Assembly (NCBI RefSeq): GCF_000003815.2
Contig: NC_049982.1
Span: 8,559,241 to 8,605,606 of the forward strand
Length of the DNA stretch: 46,366 nt
Origin: Branchiostoma floridae
Taxonomy: Eukaryota > Chordata > Leptocardii > Amphioxiformes > Branchiostomatidae
Direction: 5' to 3'
Numbering within the stretch: position 1 is the stretch's first letter; each line of letters starts with the position of its first letter. Made by a program: the position numbers and the translations under genes. This document shows positions 23,201-31,173 of this stretch, in pieces. The notes beneath the pieces were generated by a model. The model had not been told where the DNA came from. It saw only the letters and a list, made by a program, of their open reading frames with translations, and searched no databases.

Positions 23201-25694
23201 TTCTATGAACATTAGATCATTTGTCCTTTGGACTGAAACCCTTTTGAGTAGCATTCGTGTCAGTTGAACGACAACAGCCGTGGTTCAAACTTCCAACCTC
23301 TTGCCCAGAGGCAGGGTCGCTAACAATTGGGCTATGCACTCTACGCTAAAAAAAACAAACAAACATGGTGTTGTAAGTCAGGGGAGGGTAAACCTCAGTC
23401 AAAAACAATCAAGTTTTGATGGATCGATCAAAATGATCTAAATCAAATTTTGAATATAGATAAGATGGTGGTGTGACTAGGTAATCTGTAACTAGGTCAT
23501 CTATATTTTGGATCTAGTCAGAGTTGTTGCTTGACAGGGCAGCTGGCAGCTCCTGATCGTGCTGTACCATGTTCCAGACTGTAGGTACATGTACTTTGCA
23601 TGTCCTCCGTATGGGAGTAAGGTTCTCCTAGCAGAACATGTCGTACCGAGGAGTATACGTCAGATATCAGGGTTCCAGCCAAGCTTTTTTTCTGTTTATT
23701 TTGCGCAGCTGTTTTCCAACATGTTGTATGTAATTGTTGGCCATCTCATCATGTTTCTTTTCCTTTTTTTTCGTGGTTCTGTAGCTAAGCTGACTAATTG
23801 TCATGCTATTGATGCTGGACCCGAGGCTATGTGAGGCAATGAGTTTCGGTTTATGTTTTTGTTTGCAGTAGTTTGCATTGTGTTGAAATCTGCATGGTCT
23901 CTACAGTTGTGACTTTATATTTCAGACGTGGCAGAACGGAGCGGAGGTGATGCTGTGGACGAACCACCGCGTCATGGAGTGGCTCCGCTGCGTGGATCTG
24001 TCGGAGTACGCGCCCAACCTGCGCGGGAGCGGTGTCCACGGCGGCCTGATGGTCCTGGAGGCCAAGTTCAACGCGGAGACGCTGGCCCACCTCCTGAGCA
24101 TCCCCCCCAACAAGACGTTACTGAGGAGACACCTGAGCACACACTTCACCCAGCTGGTGGGGGCAGAGATCCAGAGGTACAAGAGAGAGCACCAGGAGGG
24201 CCCGGGGTACATCCCCATCAAGGCTACGGACAAGATGAAGGTTGGTGATGCATCAGTAGCTGGTACCTAAAGCAGTAACTGTAAATGTCTTTAAGTCTGC
24301 GGTGATTTGATTTTGTAGCAGGGAGAAAATATAGTGTTCACTGTGGTTTGGGGCAATCAGGCAGAAGACAGAACAAACATTTTCGCACTGGTTTTATGTT
24401 CTTGGTGAAGATCATTGTGAAGTTTACAAACCTTAAAACCCCAAAAAATTTCAACATATTTCAAGTCTTGAAATGAAGTCTATAGACCTAAGTACTGTTG
24501 ATAGTTTATTCAGATACAATTCATACTATGAGAGCTGTGTAAGATGCTAATGTTATAAACAATATATAACCTTGTTTCCCACAGCCCAGAAAGCGGTCGT
24601 TCAGCTTCACCCGTAAGAGCCGCGGGCAGTCCCATGACTACGTGTGTCCCATGGACTGTGACTTCCCCGTGGAGCTGTCCCCCGGCAGAGGTCAGCCGGG
24701 GTTCCGGGGCGAGGTTCGAGCCGCCAACCTGCAGCACCGACAGGAGCCGGTCAGCGATGACCTGGACCAGGAGGTGCCCGAGGTCAGGGTCAGTCTAAGT
24801 GGCCGCATGCGCTTTCCTTGACTTTGAAAATGCAGCTATAGGATAGGCAGACTCAGATAAATCATTGACACTCAAGCTTTCTGTGGTTTTGTCAAGTGTT
24901 GTTGAACGATGACCTGAATCAGGAGGTGACCGAGGTCAGGGTCAAGGGGTTCTAGAGGGCTCGTCCAAACAGGCGTTCCAACACCGTTTCAAATGCAGCG
25001 ATCAGTTTCCCAGAAGAAGTGTGATTTTCCTTGACATTGAAAATGCACCTAAATAGTGCACACTCAGATAAACTTTTGTAGAGCTTTCTGCTCATAGCTG
25101 AGCATTATCTTCAAATGTCTGGCAAAATAGGAAGCAGTTTTATGCTTTGTTTTAAATCATATACTGACATTATCTTGTACCAGCAAACTTACTTAGTTCA
25201 TGTTTCTTCTTCAGATTGATGAACAGGCAGTGCAACAGATCGGAGCCTTCTCAGCTGAGATCAACACACTGACAGTAAGTGGATCTGAGGTTATTCATTC
25301 TAGCCCAGTCTTCCTTTCACTGCACTGTTCCACGTCTTAGATACAGTCAAATTCATCCTTGTCTTACCTGCTAAGATTCTGATTGATGTACTTACATGTA
25401 CTGTACTTCTGTCATGTCCTGGAATACAGCATGTCTTTTATCTTTCCTCCCAACAAGGGTCGACTACAGCATGATACAGGTTAAGATCCTTAAATCATGA
25501 AATTTTTGAAGACATTTCTGAAATGAATTTTTACTTGTAAGACCTGTACTTGGTATCTGCACACTACAGACCTTGTCTTTTACTTGCTAAGGATCTTGCT
25601 GATCAAATTTTGAGTTTAAACCTTTTTCTTTTGTCCACAGAATATGCTGAGTGATGATAACTTCAGCCCATCATCTGGAGCCTCCGATGCATGA
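1724..25694 (+). CDS. PPFIBP1: Liprin-beta scaffold protein (multi-exon, 5' partial)
   Basis: Liprin-beta proteins are cytoplasmic scaffolds that pair with liprin-alpha at cell edges and synapses. Exons in order: 1724-1816, 5063-5213, 7386-7447, 7677-7767, 8355-8433, 8927-8953, 9316-9345, 9846-9881, 10725-10784, 12566-12656, 13618-13805, 13941-14024, 14641-14809, 15503-15673, 16884-17022, 17698-17838, 18543-18659, 19797-19947, 20441-20552, 20916-21004, 21236-21358, 23926-24240, 24585-24782, 25215-25274 and 25641-25694, plus optional micro-exons listed separately. Phases agree at every junction except 7767 to 8355. Family marks are AVESLMQANEEK in the coil, a SAPNL block, GPRLGWSRDL, and three SAM domains including NHRVMEWL and APNLRGSGVHGG. 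The visible part encodes about 940 residues; vertebrate liprin-beta has about 900-1000. Vertebrates have two such genes, so PPFIBP1 stands for the family here. Confidence 0.93.
2436..2497. repeat. Twin inverted CCAAT-box hairpins
   Basis: Two tandem copies of a TGATTGGTTA...AGCCAATCA hairpin lie side by side in an intron, giving four CCAAT boxes in alternating orientation. CCAAT is the NF-Y binding core. This may be a cryptic promoter or enhancer, or the remains of a small foldback element. Confidence 0.5.
6001..6052. repeat. 27-bp direct tandem duplication
   Basis: The unit AAATTCCATCATTACCATGG followed by CAGCATG occurs twice with no spacer; the second copy ends CAGCAC. It lies just left of the foldback and may belong to the same element. 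Confidence 0.8.
6079..6161. repeat. Imperfect inverted repeat (foldback)
   Basis: Arms of about 36 bases flank an 11-base loop (6115-6125). The inner ten pairs, TTGGTTACCC and GGGTAACCAA, are perfect. The outer arms keep CCCCTTGGTGCCAG against its complement with a few mismatches. It looks like the remnant of a small non-autonomous transposon or a stable intronic RNA hairpin. Confidence 0.7.
6566..6598 (+). CDS. Candidate 33-base cassette exon in the liprin coil
   Basis: A strong pyrimidine tract (CTCTCTCCTTCCCTCTAG) precedes 33 bases followed by GTAAGG. Read in the phase left by the exon ending at 5213, it encodes roughly VKRLKKQMVEK and leaves phase 1, exactly what the exon at 7386 accepts. 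Inclusion adds eleven basic coiled-coil residues without breaking the frame. From memory, vertebrate liprin-beta1 has a short KKKLKEK-like segment at the corresponding place, which supports the call. Confidence 0.45.
7386..7767 (+). CDS. PPFIBP1: Liprin-beta exons: conserved coil AVESLMQANEEK
   Basis: Exon 7386-7447 (phase 1 to 0) encodes EEYNNLKRAVESLMQANEEK. Exon 7677-7767 (phase 0 to 1) encodes DVKIEELKSSLNRYKRVQDM and SASSPGRK. This is the most conserved stretch of the liprin-beta coil. Donors are GTTAGT and GTAACG. Confidence 0.92.
8170..8300. other. Assembly gap (131 N)
   Basis: A run of N inside the liprin intron. The flanking exons have incompatible phases (1 out, 2 in), so a short coding exon may be hidden here. 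Confidence 0.95.
8355..8433 (+). CDS. PPFIBP1: Liprin-beta exon, Thr/Pro-rich
   Basis: The open frame reads EEVDGIVTPPTPPEQEPLEE and then TLKETQ, followed by the donor GTATGA. The acceptor is uncertain (AG at 8353-8354 or 8347-8348). The upstream AG at 8341-8342 would give a stop in this frame. Entry phase is 2. Confidence 0.6.
8927..8953 (+). CDS. PPFIBP1: 27-base micro-exon STSLPSLSK
   Basis: The sequence between TTTTCACAG and GTAAAA is nine codons, phase 0 to 0. It carries the Ser-Leu-Pro-x-Leu motif also found in the micro-exons at 9846 and 11266. Its small size and symmetric phase suggest alternative inclusion. Confidence 0.55.
9316..9345 (+). CDS. PPFIBP1: 30-base micro-exon PSDAPKQAEE
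   Basis: Ten codons, phase 0 to 0, before a GTACTG donor. The acceptor is TAGCAG, a tandem NAGNAG site, so one extra Gln codon may be included or not. The pyrimidine tract is weak, consistent with a regulated exon. Confidence 0.5.
9846..9881 (+). CDS. PPFIBP1: 36-base micro-exon YSTRSLPRLYKR
   Basis: Twelve codons, phase 0 to 0, after a long pyrimidine-rich tract ending AACTGTAG and before GTAGGT. It shares SLPRLxK with the candidate at 11266. Confidence 0.6.
10725..10784 (+). CDS. PPFIBP1: 60-base exon, proline-rich
   Basis: It encodes PVVSKPPPSPPPQQRIAKKD, phase 0 to 0, between GTTTTCCAG and GTAAGA. The PPPSPPP run is a plausible SH3 or WW ligand. Confidence 0.75.
10785..12565 (+). other. 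Liprin-beta intron
   Basis: AT-rich intron. Only the candidate micro-exon at 11266 stands out. I see no RNA gene or clear transposon coding sequence. Confidence 0.5.
11266..11310 (+). CDS. Candidate 45-base micro-exon LFQNRGYHSLPRLRK
   Basis: Fifteen codons between CTTGCCTTCCAG and GTAGAG, phase 0 to 0. The SLPRLRK end repeats the SLPRLYK of the exon at 9846, which suggests exon duplication. It was not found by family similarity, only by splice signals, phase and this shared motif. Confidence 0.45.
12566..14024 (+). CDS. PPFIBP1: Liprin-beta exons: acidic and Pro/Ser-rich middle
   Basis: Three exons. 12566-12656 (phase 0 to 1) encodes DPTPKPAMPDPAFTSTPINT and on. 13618-13805 (phase 1 to 0) encodes a Glu-rich stretch, then PPKPPRLRPQARSSSLEEIK. 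13941-14024 (phase 0 to 0) encodes AEDNDFDSPVPLSLRWWRRS and ends SSKKST. The RSSSLEEIK block resembles the SSSLGNLK block of vertebrate liprin-beta. The third exon is symmetric and could be skipped. Confidence 0.8.
14641..14809 (+). CDS. PPFIBP1: Liprin-beta exon: GKGFLKLRGG...SAPNL block
   Basis: Phase 0 to 1. It encodes SPPPQSKFNTLPPKQKQPQQ, a Gln run, then GLGSFGKGFLKLRGGNKSTS and APNL. Vertebrate liprin-beta has RSSFGRGFFKIKSNKRTASAPNL-like sequence here, a conserved basic motif before the SAM region. The donor is GTAAGT. Confidence 0.92.
15503..15673 (+). CDS. PPFIBP1: In-frame 171-base cassette exon candidate
   Basis: A 40-base pyrimidine tract ends at GTACCAG. The exon then reads, in the phase left by 14809, STPPRGRRPHLSRIEEIDGH and continues to REARGGPWYLQ before a weak GTTCTC donor. 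Its 171 bases keep phase 1, so inclusion and skipping both fit the exon at 16884. I recall no counterpart in vertebrate liprin-beta. The frame stays open to about 15999, so a longer form is possible. Confidence 0.55.
15788..16097. repeat. Three-copy minisatellite with GTT runs
   Basis: Copies start near 15788, 15901 and 16002, about 97-113 bases each. Each has a TTTCATGTCTGCTCCAA part, TGCTTCTGTGATGTCTTCCT, GCAGCTGCCAATG, and a run of five to nine GTT triplets. Copy length varies mainly with the GTT count. It lies in an intron. Confidence 0.85.
16884..17838 (+). CDS. PPFIBP1: Liprin-beta exons: basic region before SAM1
   Basis: Exon 16884-17022 (phase 1 to 2) encodes an acidic start, then YEPKKRGNTIKRFFGR. 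Exon 17698-17838 (phase 2 to 2) encodes LKRSASTTFNPDRDVEYEEP and RYRATAGPRLGWSRDL. The second is almost the signature of liprin-beta just before the first SAM. Donors are GTGAGG and GTAAGG. Confidence 0.95.
17401..17645 (-). repeat. Dispersed repeat, tRNA-derived SINE-like, copy 1
   Basis: It shares AATCTTCCA, TTGTTTGACAGAGAAG, GGTTCATT and GAGGCAGGGTC with the copy at 23116. On the minus strand it contains a GATTGAATCCTGG word like the B box of tRNA promoters. This copy is diverged. Confidence 0.5.
18543..18659 (+). CDS. PPFIBP1: Liprin-beta symmetric exon, Ser/Pro and basic
   Basis: 117 bases, phase 2 to 2. It encodes EHSGSEPATPKRSPTSPSGK, then RPFSPTRKQLRGET, before the donor GTGAGC. Several S/T-P sites with nearby basic residues look like proline-directed kinase targets. 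It sits between GPRLGWSRDL and SAM1, where vertebrate proteins pass almost directly into SAM1, so it is probably optional. Confidence 0.7.
18660..19796 (+). other. Liprin-beta intron
   Basis: No coding exon or RNA gene is recognised. A short imperfect duplication (AACTAGTGGCTTGCCATTGC, then AACTTGTGGCTTGCCACTTT) occurs near 19099. Confidence 0.5.
19797..20552 (+). CDS. PPFIBP1: Liprin-beta exons: SAM domain 1
   Basis: Exon 19797-19947 (phase 2 to 0) encodes DLDTPFAKWDPDQVCQWLHE and ends PHDLER. Exon 20441-20552 (phase 0 to 1) encodes ELGIKNYLHRKKLQLALQAI and leads into SAM2 with LDHNWVT. SAM domains of liprins pack as a rigid three-domain block that binds partners, including liprin-alpha. 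Confidence 0.96.
20916..21358 (+). CDS. PPFIBP1: Liprin-beta exons: SAM domain 2
   Basis: Exon 20916-21004 (phase 1 to 0) encodes WLDDVGLPQYKDPFNEARID and NYMTV. Exon 21236-21358 (phase 0 to 0) encodes DDLFKLNMTNVLHHLSFKRA and ends NCLRRRPTEE. Both closely follow the vertebrate family sequence. Confidence 0.96.
21359..22846 (+). other. Liprin-beta intron between SAM2 and SAM3
   Basis: AT-rich intron with one candidate micro-exon at 22153. The last 200 bases are strongly pyrimidine-rich (CCTCTTCTCCCTTCTTCCCC) and lead to the acceptor at 22846. Confidence 0.5.
22153..22188 (+). CDS. Candidate 36-base micro-exon DGHRQTHPYVFK
   Basis: Twelve codons, phase 0 to 0, between CTGCCACACAG and GTTGTA. 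It would sit in the SAM2-SAM3 linker. The donor is weak and no family match supports it. Confidence 0.3.
22847..22891 (+). CDS. Candidate alternative exon TWQDGVDVLVRARRR
   Basis: After an excellent pyrimidine tract and TATAG, the sequence reads ACATGGCAGGACGG, nearly the start of the SAM3 exon (ACGTGGCAGAACGG at 23926). With the GTAAAT donor it is 45 bases, phase 0 to 0. If the donor is not used, the frame continues seven codons and stops at 22912, giving a protein without SAM3. It looks like a partial duplicate of the SAM3 exon start. Confidence 0.5.
23116..23347 (-). repeat. Dispersed repeat, tRNA-derived SINE-like, copy 2
   Basis: Read on the minus strand, it starts AGCGTAGAGTGCATAGCCCA and contains GAGGTTGGAAGTTTGAACCAC, close to the A and B boxes of a tRNA-type internal promoter. 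It shares its body with the copy at 17401. A TACGCTAAAAAAAACAAACA run follows at 23342. Confidence 0.6.
23926..24240 (+). CDS. PPFIBP1: Liprin-beta exon: SAM domain 3
   Basis: 105 codons, phase 0 to 0. It starts TWQNGAEVMLWTNHRVMEWL and includes LSEYAPNLRGSGVHGGLMVL, then IPPNKTLLRRHLSTHF. This is the most conserved exon of the gene and noticeably GC-rich. Confidence 0.97.
24585..25694 (+). CDS. PPFIBP1: Liprin-beta exons: carboxy terminus and stop
   Basis: Exon 24585-24782 encodes PRKRSFSFTRKSRGQSHDYV, CPMDCDFPVEL and an acidic end; a second donor six bases on (24789) would add VR. Exon 25215-25274 encodes IDEQAVQQIGAFSAEINTLT. Exon 25641-25694 encodes NMLSDDNFSPSSGASDA and the TGA stop. 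Vertebrate proteins share YVCPM and the VRQIGAFSEGINNLT-like block. Confidence 0.93.
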
Positions 25695-25864
25695 AGAGTT
25701 CATGAAGGCCTCAGTCTCTACAGTAACACCATAGTTCTGTATTATATAATCCAGAAATGCAGTCAGCTCTTCACTCTTTTATTTTGTAATAATGTTATGA
25801 TTGAAGGAATGCTCTCTGTGTGATGTTTGCCAAATCATGTATACTTTTATTAGGCAAACATCTT

Positions 25865-25870
25865 ATTAAA
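25865..25870 (+). terminator. Candidate poly(A) signal ATTAAA (proximal)
   Basis: ATTAAA followed by an A run and GTGTATTGTAG, 171 bases after the liprin stop. It would give a short 3' UTR. Confidence 0.4.
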
Positions 25871-27976
25871 AAAAAAAAGTGTATTGTAGCACAGCATTTA
25901 AGGCTGTCACAAAAATGCCTTCTTACAATTATACATCACTCAGATTGGAGGCTGTGATCTGTAGGTGTTAAAGTGTAATTCTACCATGACCAGGATACAG
26001 GCACCAACAGCTGCAATATTTGGGTCTAGCGCATCCATACAAAGCACAGTATGTCCAACCTTTGAAGGCATGCACCTCTTGTATAGTCTTGCAAGAACAT
26101 ATACGTTATTTTTACCTCTTCACATAACAAGTTCTTGTTCTAGTGTTGTAATACTACATGTGCCTATCTACCAGCTCATTCGCACACAGAACACATGTTA
26201 CAGTATTATGTCTTTGTCAGGGTATTTGATAATATTTATGTACGTGTAACCTTGTTGTGTATATGTATAATGTATTCTATAACTTTTATTAGGTGCCTGG
26301 TCAAGTGCAAGTGTTCTGCTGAAATGCTGATCACAGCTAACACAGTATTCGATAGAGATGTGTATGTACTAACCAATTCTAATAGTGACAATGCTCCTCA
26401 CCCAGCAGTTGTTCATTTTAACAGTTGCTAGCTGCTGCTGCAGTGCAAGACAGCAATAATCACGAAAAGCCAAGGCGACGACCGTTGCTTGCAGGCAAAG
26501 TTTATGACTTTTTATAAAAGCCAACTTGTGCCAACTTCTTACAAAAGCCAACATGTGCCTTACTGCAAGTTCTCATTAGGTTAACCCCCAAATGAGGCAG
26601 GAGCTAGTAGCTAAAATTTTGCAATAATGTAAATAGATGACCTGTCAAATTGTTTAGGATAGATGTCAAAGAATGGGTCGAAGTTGACATAAGTGCCATA
26701 TATCCTTGGAATGGAGAGCCACAGTCTACAGTTTCTAGGATATTGTAGTTTTCTTAGAGTTTTTGTGTAACCGATATTTGTTTAAACAGTGTAACTACTT
26801 CAGTGTATTTGTATAGCTTTAGTACTAACAATTTTTGTCAGTTGATAATATATCAGTGTTATAATGAAAGAAGAGGTTGCATAGAAGCTTCTTGGACGCG
26901 CTCCAGTGTGGGCTAGGGCTATACAGTAATAGATGGTGTGTTTCAGTCATACAGAATGTAGCTCTACAGCACAAGGTAGTTCTATAGCATTGTCCATCGA
27001 CAGTGAAAGTTACTGACTGGTGTTGAATAAGGTGTATGTAAACAAATGTTGTAAGACTATTATTATAATTTGATATTACAGTAATGTTATGCATGCTCGG
27101 AGTGAGTGCATTTGTAAAAGGTATGCAGTTATTTTGCATTCATTCATTTTATCGAAGGAATCAATGATATTCGTGGTTTAGTTCAAGTCACATCGTTGTA
27201 CTAAGCATACTTTTTCCTCACTGTTGTCACCAGCACAAGGGCTTAACGTTATAATATGTGGATTAACAAACATAATCATGATACAGACTGTACCACAAAG
27301 CTATAGACACCCCTCACTACTGAGGTGGTTATGAAGATATAAGACAGGGAGAGTGCTTTCATTTTAACCAAGGCTAAATGTCAACCTTACTTGTTCCCTG
27401 CTGCCACACACTCAATGGAACAGCAACTTATCTTTCTTACATTTATACCAGATGACACTGAATGATGATGAAGGTATGAACAAAGAGGGACTTTTGTTGA
27501 CTTTGGATGTACCTGGTAGTGAAACTTCAGACTAGACTTTTTTGTCTCTTGGCAGACGTTGCATGTCAGGTTGGTTCTGTTTTTAGTTGTTCAGGATCAT
27601 GAGTAGTTTGGAATTAGTTGGAAAATAGACGAGAATTCTCCCTATCTTCGTTAATCACAGTATGTATACATGTAAGTTATTTCTTTAATGTATGATATCT
27701 TGAACATCGAAAAGACTTGCCGAGAAGGTGTTATGGTATCGTACATGTATTGACACCCGAGTCGCACAGTATAACCACCTTCTCCATAGTGTAAAAATCG
27801 GTGCATTTGATCGTGCACGTAAGGCAATCCAAAATCACAGTGGTAAACAACCAGACCGTCGTAACTTTGGCCATACGATTTGACGAAATAATCCACACAG
27901 TGTCTAATTGTAGACGTTTCTTCTCCCTTGTCATGGTAAACGCATTGCTAATCACTCTTTTATCGAATACTACATT

Positions 27977-27982
27977 AATAAA
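27977..27982 (+). terminator. Candidate poly(A) signal AATAAA (distal)
   Basis: AATAAA followed by GTTTATTTT and a GT-rich stretch (GGGGGTGTCTGTCG). It could end a 2.3-kb liprin 3' UTR, just before the kelch gene. Confidence 0.45.
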
Positions 27983-28345
27983 GTTTATTTTCTACTAGTA
28001 CCGGGGGTGTCTGTCGTTTTACTGTGTTTACAATCCATCCTGAGAATGCTAGGTTCACGCCAACAGTATGGCGTTTATGGTAATTCAATACCAGTGTGGC
28101 GTTGACCTATTCCTTCTTATAGCGCTGAGTATCGGGTGGCTGTTGAAGGAAGCATTGCGGGACTCTGGTATACTGCGATATATATACTAGCATATGTACT
28201 ATTGCGTTTTACGCATATGCGCCATGTCTGCTCAATATCGTCCCTGTTCTAGCGTGTATGGAGTGCCAGTGTTGCATGAGCCAAGGTCTACTATTGATCA
28301 GCGAGCAGCGCCGGTCGTAAACTAACTACCGTCACCCAAGAATGG

Positions 28346-29833
28346 ATGATGCCAGTCCCAAGTAGAGAAGACGATTGGAGAATGGAGCCGGATGTGACGA
28401 TCTTAGTTCAGGGCCAACCTTTCCGTCTTTCCAAGGAAGCGCTAGTGAGACGGAGCGAGTATTTCCGGGGCATGTTTGAGTCAGGCATGAAGGAATCCAG
28501 TCAGGATGTCATCGAAGTCCAAAGACTGTCATCTGCAACCTTCAGCATCTTGGCAGGGTTTATTGCATCATCTAGCCTGGCTGTTGATGGAAATAGTCTC
28601 GAAGATGTTATTGAAGGTATTGCCTTCTTACAGATGCAAGACGCTGTACCTGCCTGTATTGACTTCCTCAAAACCTACCTCTCCTTTGATAATTGCTTGG
28701 AGGTTATTGCCATCGCGGAAAAGCACGCTTTCGGCCAAATCGTGGACGCAGTGTTCGACTTTCTGGGGAAGGACTATCTTGCTTTTTCCAGAACGGAGAC
28801 GTTTCAAACACTTCAAGACGAAGAGAAAGAACGTACCCGGGCTGTACGCTACCGAGGCCGCCAGCATCTTGCCGTGACCAGGAAAGAAGGGTGTATCCCA
28901 GGGTCAGGGAAGAACGTCAGGGACCTGTTTTATTACGTGGAGGGAGAGCAAAAATGGAAGTCTTTCACGCAGCTACCTGACGACTGTTCGAAGTTCACCA
29001 TCAACTGCAGCACTGCAGTGGTGGACAACTATCTTTACATCATTGGCGTACTTAAACACAGGATTCGTAGCCACCAGCGGCCTAAGAGTCGCGAAGGACC
29101 TGGGTGTGTGTCAAGATTCTACTACGAACCTATCAACTATCAGTACAATCCGTTATTGGAAAAGTGGGAGAAAATCCCTCCATTTGTCTGCGGAAGGAAA
29201 CATTTCTCCTTAGTTGCTCTTCGCGACGGTCTTTTCGCTATAGGCGGAATCACTGCAGAGTCCACTCTAGCTGATGGCAAGTTCTGCGAGTCAGTCGAAC
29301 GGTTCGACGTCTTTACGGAGAGGTGGTCCCACTGCTCTCCCGTTCCCGTGCAACGTTACGAAGTCCGCGTATCCCCCTCGCGTGACAACCCTCCGACGAC
29401 ATCCGTAAAGGATGTGATCTTCACCCTCTTGACCTGCCATGGCGGACTCTTCCTCAAGCAGTACTGCCCGACGGACGACAGATGGACCGACGTGTCCCCG
29501 GGCCCATTGCCGGGTAGAGTTCCGTGCATCTACCGCATGTTCTCACACGAGGATGACATCTTCATTCTGGGAGGCAATCCTACTATTGACCGCAGCATCA
29601 TCGTCAGGTATGACCCGGCAGACAGGCAGTGGACACCTCTCCGACGGCCACCCCCTCTAAGAGTGGAGTACTTCAACGCGTTCGGGGTTGTTCTTGAGGG
29701 AAAACTCTACACTGGAAGTGGTGAGACGAGGCAGATTGACCGCTACGACTTGGATGAGCAGCAATGGGAAGGGACTAGTCAAACTTTGATGCCTGCACTT
29801 GGGCCACTGGAGGCCTTTACAATATACCTGTAA
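28346..29833 (+). CDS. BTB-BACK-kelch protein, intronless (KLHL42-like)
   Basis: An uninterrupted frame of 495 codons. The BTB domain (residues about 14-115) starts EPDVTILVQGQPFRLSKEAL and keeps RSEYFRGMFESGMKES. A short BACK-like part follows (CLEVIAIAEKHAF, about 117-170). From about residue 195 kelch-type blades follow: DNYLYIIG, LFAIGG, DDIFILGGN and GKLYTGSG. BTB-kelch proteins usually bring substrates to cullin-3 ubiquitin ligases. The order and the DNYL and RKHFSLVAL blocks resemble KLHL42/KLHDC5, but this assignment is tentative. Two adjacent ATGs start the frame; an out-of-frame ATG lies four bases earlier. It is a close paralogue of the next gene. Confidence 0.9.
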   Translation: MMPVPSREDDWRMEPDVTILVQGQPFRLSKEALVRRSEYFRGMFESGMKESSQDVIEVQRLSSATFSILAGFIASSSLAVDGNSLEDVIEGIAFLQMQDAVPACIDFLKTYLSFDNCLEVIAIAEKHAFGQIVDAVFDFLGKDYLAFSRTETFQTLQDEEKERTRAVRYRGRQHLAVTRKEGCIPGSGKNVRDLFYYVEGEQKWKSFTQLPDDCSKFTINCSTAVVDNYLYIIGVLKHRIRSHQRPKSREGPGCVSRFYYEPINYQYNPLLEKWEKIPPFVCGRKHFSLVALRDGLFAIGGITAESTLADGKFCESVERFDVFTERWSHCSPVPVQRYEVRVSPSRDNPPTTSVKDVIFTLLTCHGGLFLKQYCPTDDRWTDVSPGPLPGRVPCIYRMFSHEDDIFILGGNPTIDRSIIVRYDPADRQWTPLRRPPPLRVEYFNAFGVVLEGKLYTGSGETRQIDRYDLDEQQWEGTSQTLMPALGPLEAFTIYL

Positions 29834-30015
29834 GATTTATCCATATTATGTGGTGTCCTATTTACACGATTCATGCTTGTAGAGTACAATAGGAGTGGGC
29901 ATCTATTTCTATCGGGGAAGATATGATTATCTTTGCCGATGTTGATAAATGATTTTGTGTCTTTGTGGTGAAACAAACGCAGTGTACAGTTTTTTTGTGC
30001 TGAGGGTCATCTTAA

Positions 30016-30021
30016 AATAAA
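30016..30021 (+). terminator. Poly(A) signal of the intronless kelch gene
   Basis: AATAAA lies 183 bases after the stop codon, a normal 3' UTR distance, supporting a genuine transcript. Confidence 0.6.
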
Positions 30022-30110
30022 TCCACAGTGCGTGAAAGCTGGATGTCTTGCTTCATGTGTGCGCTCGTTGCATGGTATGATTTTAGACGTTAGAGTCCAT
30101 TCCAACTTTT

Positions 30111-30186
30111 CCCAAGATGTGATAATCAGTTGATGCTGTCCATTGCAAATGTTTCCAAGATATGATAACCAGTTGATGCTGTCAAT
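30111..30186. repeat. Short tandem duplication (about 42 bp)
   Basis: CCAAGATGTGATAATCAGTT followed by GATGCTGTCCAT is repeated as CCAAGATATGATAACCAGTT followed by GATGCTGTCAAT. Confidence 0.7.
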
Positions 30187-31173
30187 CATAGCACAACCGT
30201 AGATTTGTTGATAATCAAGCCTGTAACACGGAGATCATAACAAGGTGGCATATCACTTCTAAGGAACTGCCCTACAAACCGAATAAGCATTCAAAACAGA
30301 TTATTGACCAAAGAACTGTGTCAGTGCATCTGCCATTGCATATATGAAGAAACTATTTGTGTATCGGACTGTACCACCCATCCATATAGAACAGTCTAAC
30401 CCCCTGCCTGCCCGGCACGAATACAGTATCTATTTTAAGACCTCGTTATTCTGACATGGGACGTTCCTCACGTCACCCGGCTGAGTTTCATCGTGGTAAA
30501 AATAGACCGTGTACAGTGTGTTGTGTTGATATGCCAGGATAGATTCCTGGGCCAGGGGATCTGTAGAAAAGATTACCATCGGCAGAACTGATAGAGTTAA
30601 GGTAAGAAGGACCATTATTGCCTAGTTGTGTCTCATGAAGAGTTGGGGTTATGATCTCTGCCATTTCATGTGCACAGTGAGGGCTTACGTGTCCCTCGTC
30701 GGCAAACATGGTGGACGTCTGTTATATATGCCATTGTATGGTGTGCATTAGTGACGATTTTGAGGTCTTTTTGAAAGATCTTAAGTTGGCATGTCAGCAG
30801 AGAAATGGCAGTACGAACGAGCGTTTTCAAGCTACACACCGCTTACTATTGGACGAAACATCCTGCACTGTAGTCGACAGTCTGTTGATATGTATGTTTT
30901 AAGCTGTGACATAGCCCACTGACAGCATTCAGCTAATATAGTACATATCAGTGCCAATGGTAGACATACATAGTTACGGCGCATACATCTGCTCACGTTG
31001 TAAGAACCCTTGTCTTGGCGAATGTTCATCATAAACCTCTTTGCAGTTTAGGGCACCAACGGCATCAGGTCATTGACCCAGTACGCTATGTTAAAACGCC
31101 GTATACATGTAGTAAGATAAATTGTTTAAAACCAGGCATTTTGTCCGTCCCAGGTCGGAACGTCACAAGTACG

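Larger units (their letters stand above)
25695..28345 (+). other. Liprin 3' UTR and intergenic DNA
   Basis: The first part is 3' UTR of the liprin gene, with ATTAAA at 25865 and AATAAA at 27977 as candidate signals. From about 28000 it is the upstream region of the first kelch gene. No other gene is supported. Confidence 0.5.
29834..31173. other. Spacer between the two kelch genes
   Basis: It contains the 3' UTR of the first kelch gene, a short duplication near 30111 and the upstream DNA of the second. CAG acceptors at 31046-31048 and 31151-31153 suggest that the second gene has a non-coding first exon in this stretch. Confidence 0.5.
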
